NCBI GenBank assembly: GCA_052090825.1
Contig: JBQDBK010000001.1
Location: 248,001-312,000, forward strand
Length of the DNA: 64,000 nucleotides
Reading direction: 5' to 3'
Origin: JBQDBK01 sp052090825
GTDB lineage: Bacteria > Bacillota > Clostridia > Tissierellales > Peptoniphilaceae
In this document: piece by piece, positions 63,151-64,000 of the stretch
Layout: every line of letters begins with the position of its first letter
Position numbering within the stretch: the first letter of the stretch is position 1
Notes under the pieces: model-generated
What the model saw: only the letters and a program-made list of their open reading frames with translations
What the model was told of the DNA's origin: nothing
Databases searched by the model: none
Made by a program: the position numbers and the translations under genes

Positions 63151-63351
63151 TTTACTATCATTCTTTTCTTTATCTCTTAGAACCTTTAAAAAACTAGAAA
63201 ATACAAAGACAAAAAAATATGGTAGCAAACTATATAATGAAGTATCCATATTATCTGTTACAATCCCATAAAGATAAACAAAGGCTAAAAAAGTTACAAC
63301 TAATATATATAAAGTTTTAAAAAAATCCAAAATATAATTTTTATTATTCAT
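63148..63351 (-). CDS. Small two-helix membrane protein, unknown
   Basis: 67 aa. ATG 63349-63351 follows GGGGGAG by 6 nt, a very good ribosome site. Two hydrophobic helices (about 8-31 and 41-59) and a charged tail LRDKEKNDSK. No family recognised. It overlaps the stop region of the relic upstream and ends directly at the S41 relic, so it may be a surviving gene in a decayed operon or itself a remnant of a longer membrane protein. Confidence 0.45.
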   Translation of the reverse strand: MNNKNYILDFFKTLYILVVTFLAFVYLYGIVTDNMDTSLYSLLPYFFVFVFSSFLKVLRDKEKNDSK

Positions 63352-63354
63352 AAT

Positions 63355-63859
63355 TTACTCCCCCAGACACTTTATTTTATACCTTTCGGTAAAATAAATT
63401 TCTTCTATATTACTACTGTATGCATACCTTCCTATTGCTGTAAAAATTCTATTATCAAGATCCAAAAACCCAATATTGATATTATTCCAAAATGATTAGC
63501 CTTCGTATAATAAAATATATTGCCATTCCCATTTTTAACATTATTAGATGTACTCTTAAAAGATAATTTATCCATATATTTATTATTAAATTATTTTATT
63601 AATTTATAAGCTTTATACATGATAGTAATTCCATTAATATCCTCTATAGTATAAATTAGCTTAAAACTTCATCTTTGTAATTTATATATTATTATTTTTA
63701 TAGATACTAAATATAATAAGTTAAAATAATTCATTATATTCACCTGTAACAGATTCTATATCTCCTTAAATTTCTCCATTAAATTCAAATTCTCTTGATG
63801 AAATTCCATTAATAATTAATAAAAAACATACTAAAAAACTAATTTTTTATAATTTTCAT
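63355..63859 (-). pseudogene. Decayed exported protein, family not recognised
   Basis: The stop lies at 63355-63357. Frame pieces read ISFLVCFLLIINGISSREFEF (signal-like start near 63800), GDIESVTGEYNELF, YTIEDINGITIMYKAYKLIK, NNKYMDKLSFKSTSNNVKN, GNGNIFYYTKANHFGI and NIGFLDLDNRIFTAIGRYAY ending EEIYFTERYKIKCLGE. The pieces are in changing frames with several stops. Coherent secreted-protein-like sequence that has lost coding capacity. Confidence 0.55.
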
Positions 63860-64000
63860 ATATATAATACTTACAATAAATTTTCATGATAATATTATAT
63901 AAGTAACTACTTATATTAAATTTACAATTTTATTTTATAAACAATTATCTTTAATGTCAATTATTTTACCAATAAAAATAGTCCTAATCCATTTAGACTT
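63860..64000. other. AT-rich window end, nothing recognised
   Basis: No ORF, RNA gene or strong hairpin seen. The small ATGAAAATTATAAAAA start of the relic lies just before it. Confidence 0.4.

Noticed and set aside
1..64000. CRISPR array, toxin-antitoxin, restriction-modification or prophage genes
   Set aside because: No regularly spaced repeats and no recognised proteins of these classes; DUF5655 fragment alone is insufficient to call a defence system.

Overview
The window is strongly AT-rich DNA (under about 30% GC by eye) from a low-GC Bacillota. The gene content points to an anaerobic, amino-acid-fermenting member of the Tissierellia/Clostridia, most likely a Peptoniphilaceae-type coccus. 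The evidence is an Rnf complex, GatCAB, the IspH-ribosomal protein S1 fusion typical of Clostridia, a CD1247-type acidic protein, SLH surface protein, PrdX, and radC directly abutting an RNase E/G gene with no mreBCD or minCDE between them. The family-level placement is inference; no 16S rRNA is present.

Positions 1-34847 are almost entirely minus-strand housekeeping genes, packed with 1-20 bp overlaps. They are: the start of the dcw cluster (mraZ-rsmH-ftsL-PBP, PBP cut by the window edge); a two-component system; an HD hydrolase; a plus-strand galU-PPC pair; a PadR/DUF2812 pair; an orphan T-box leader; gatC-gatA-gatB with ligA and pcrA upstream; tcdA; an SLH protein; cmk-plsC-ispH/rpsA behind an attenuator-like leader; a long block running xseA-xseB-ispA-tlyA-recN-nudF-punA-pdp-M50-scpA-scpB-rluB-mnmM-BaiN-like; then nusB, Asp23, CD1247-like and efp.

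Positions 34912-42175 form one tightly overlapped minus-strand run: NusG domain II protein, Gx transporter, maf, radC, RNase E/G, an SGNH hydrolase, and a set of type IV pilus minor components (a PilO-like protein, three class III signal-peptide prepilins and a PilX-like protein). The energy-conserving operon rnfCDGEAB follows upstream (42272-47302), then polA-coaE. A plus-strand tRNA-Leu(CAA) with its own promoter and terminator marks 50972-51058.

From about 51100 to the end the density drops and the region looks accessory. It holds amino-acid and alcohol metabolism genes (prdX, a secondary alcohol dehydrogenase, an L-2-hydroxyisocaproate-type dehydrogenase, a 3-hydroxyacyl-CoA dehydrogenase, an ATC-hydrolase-family protein), a CopB-type P-type ATPase, and several broken genes: a K+ channel with a -1 frameshift in a T run, a DUF5655 fragment with the same type of lesion, a decayed S41 peptidase, and an unidentified secreted-protein relic at the end.

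The most interesting non-coding elements are an intact promoter/T-box/terminator unit with no gene behind it (7871-8149), a cmk leader whose terminator sits right against the ribosome binding site with a visible antiterminator pairing (20838-20959), and a phased GTGG operator for MraZ (2460-2496). No CRISPR array, intact insertion sequence, prophage or recognisable defence system was seen.
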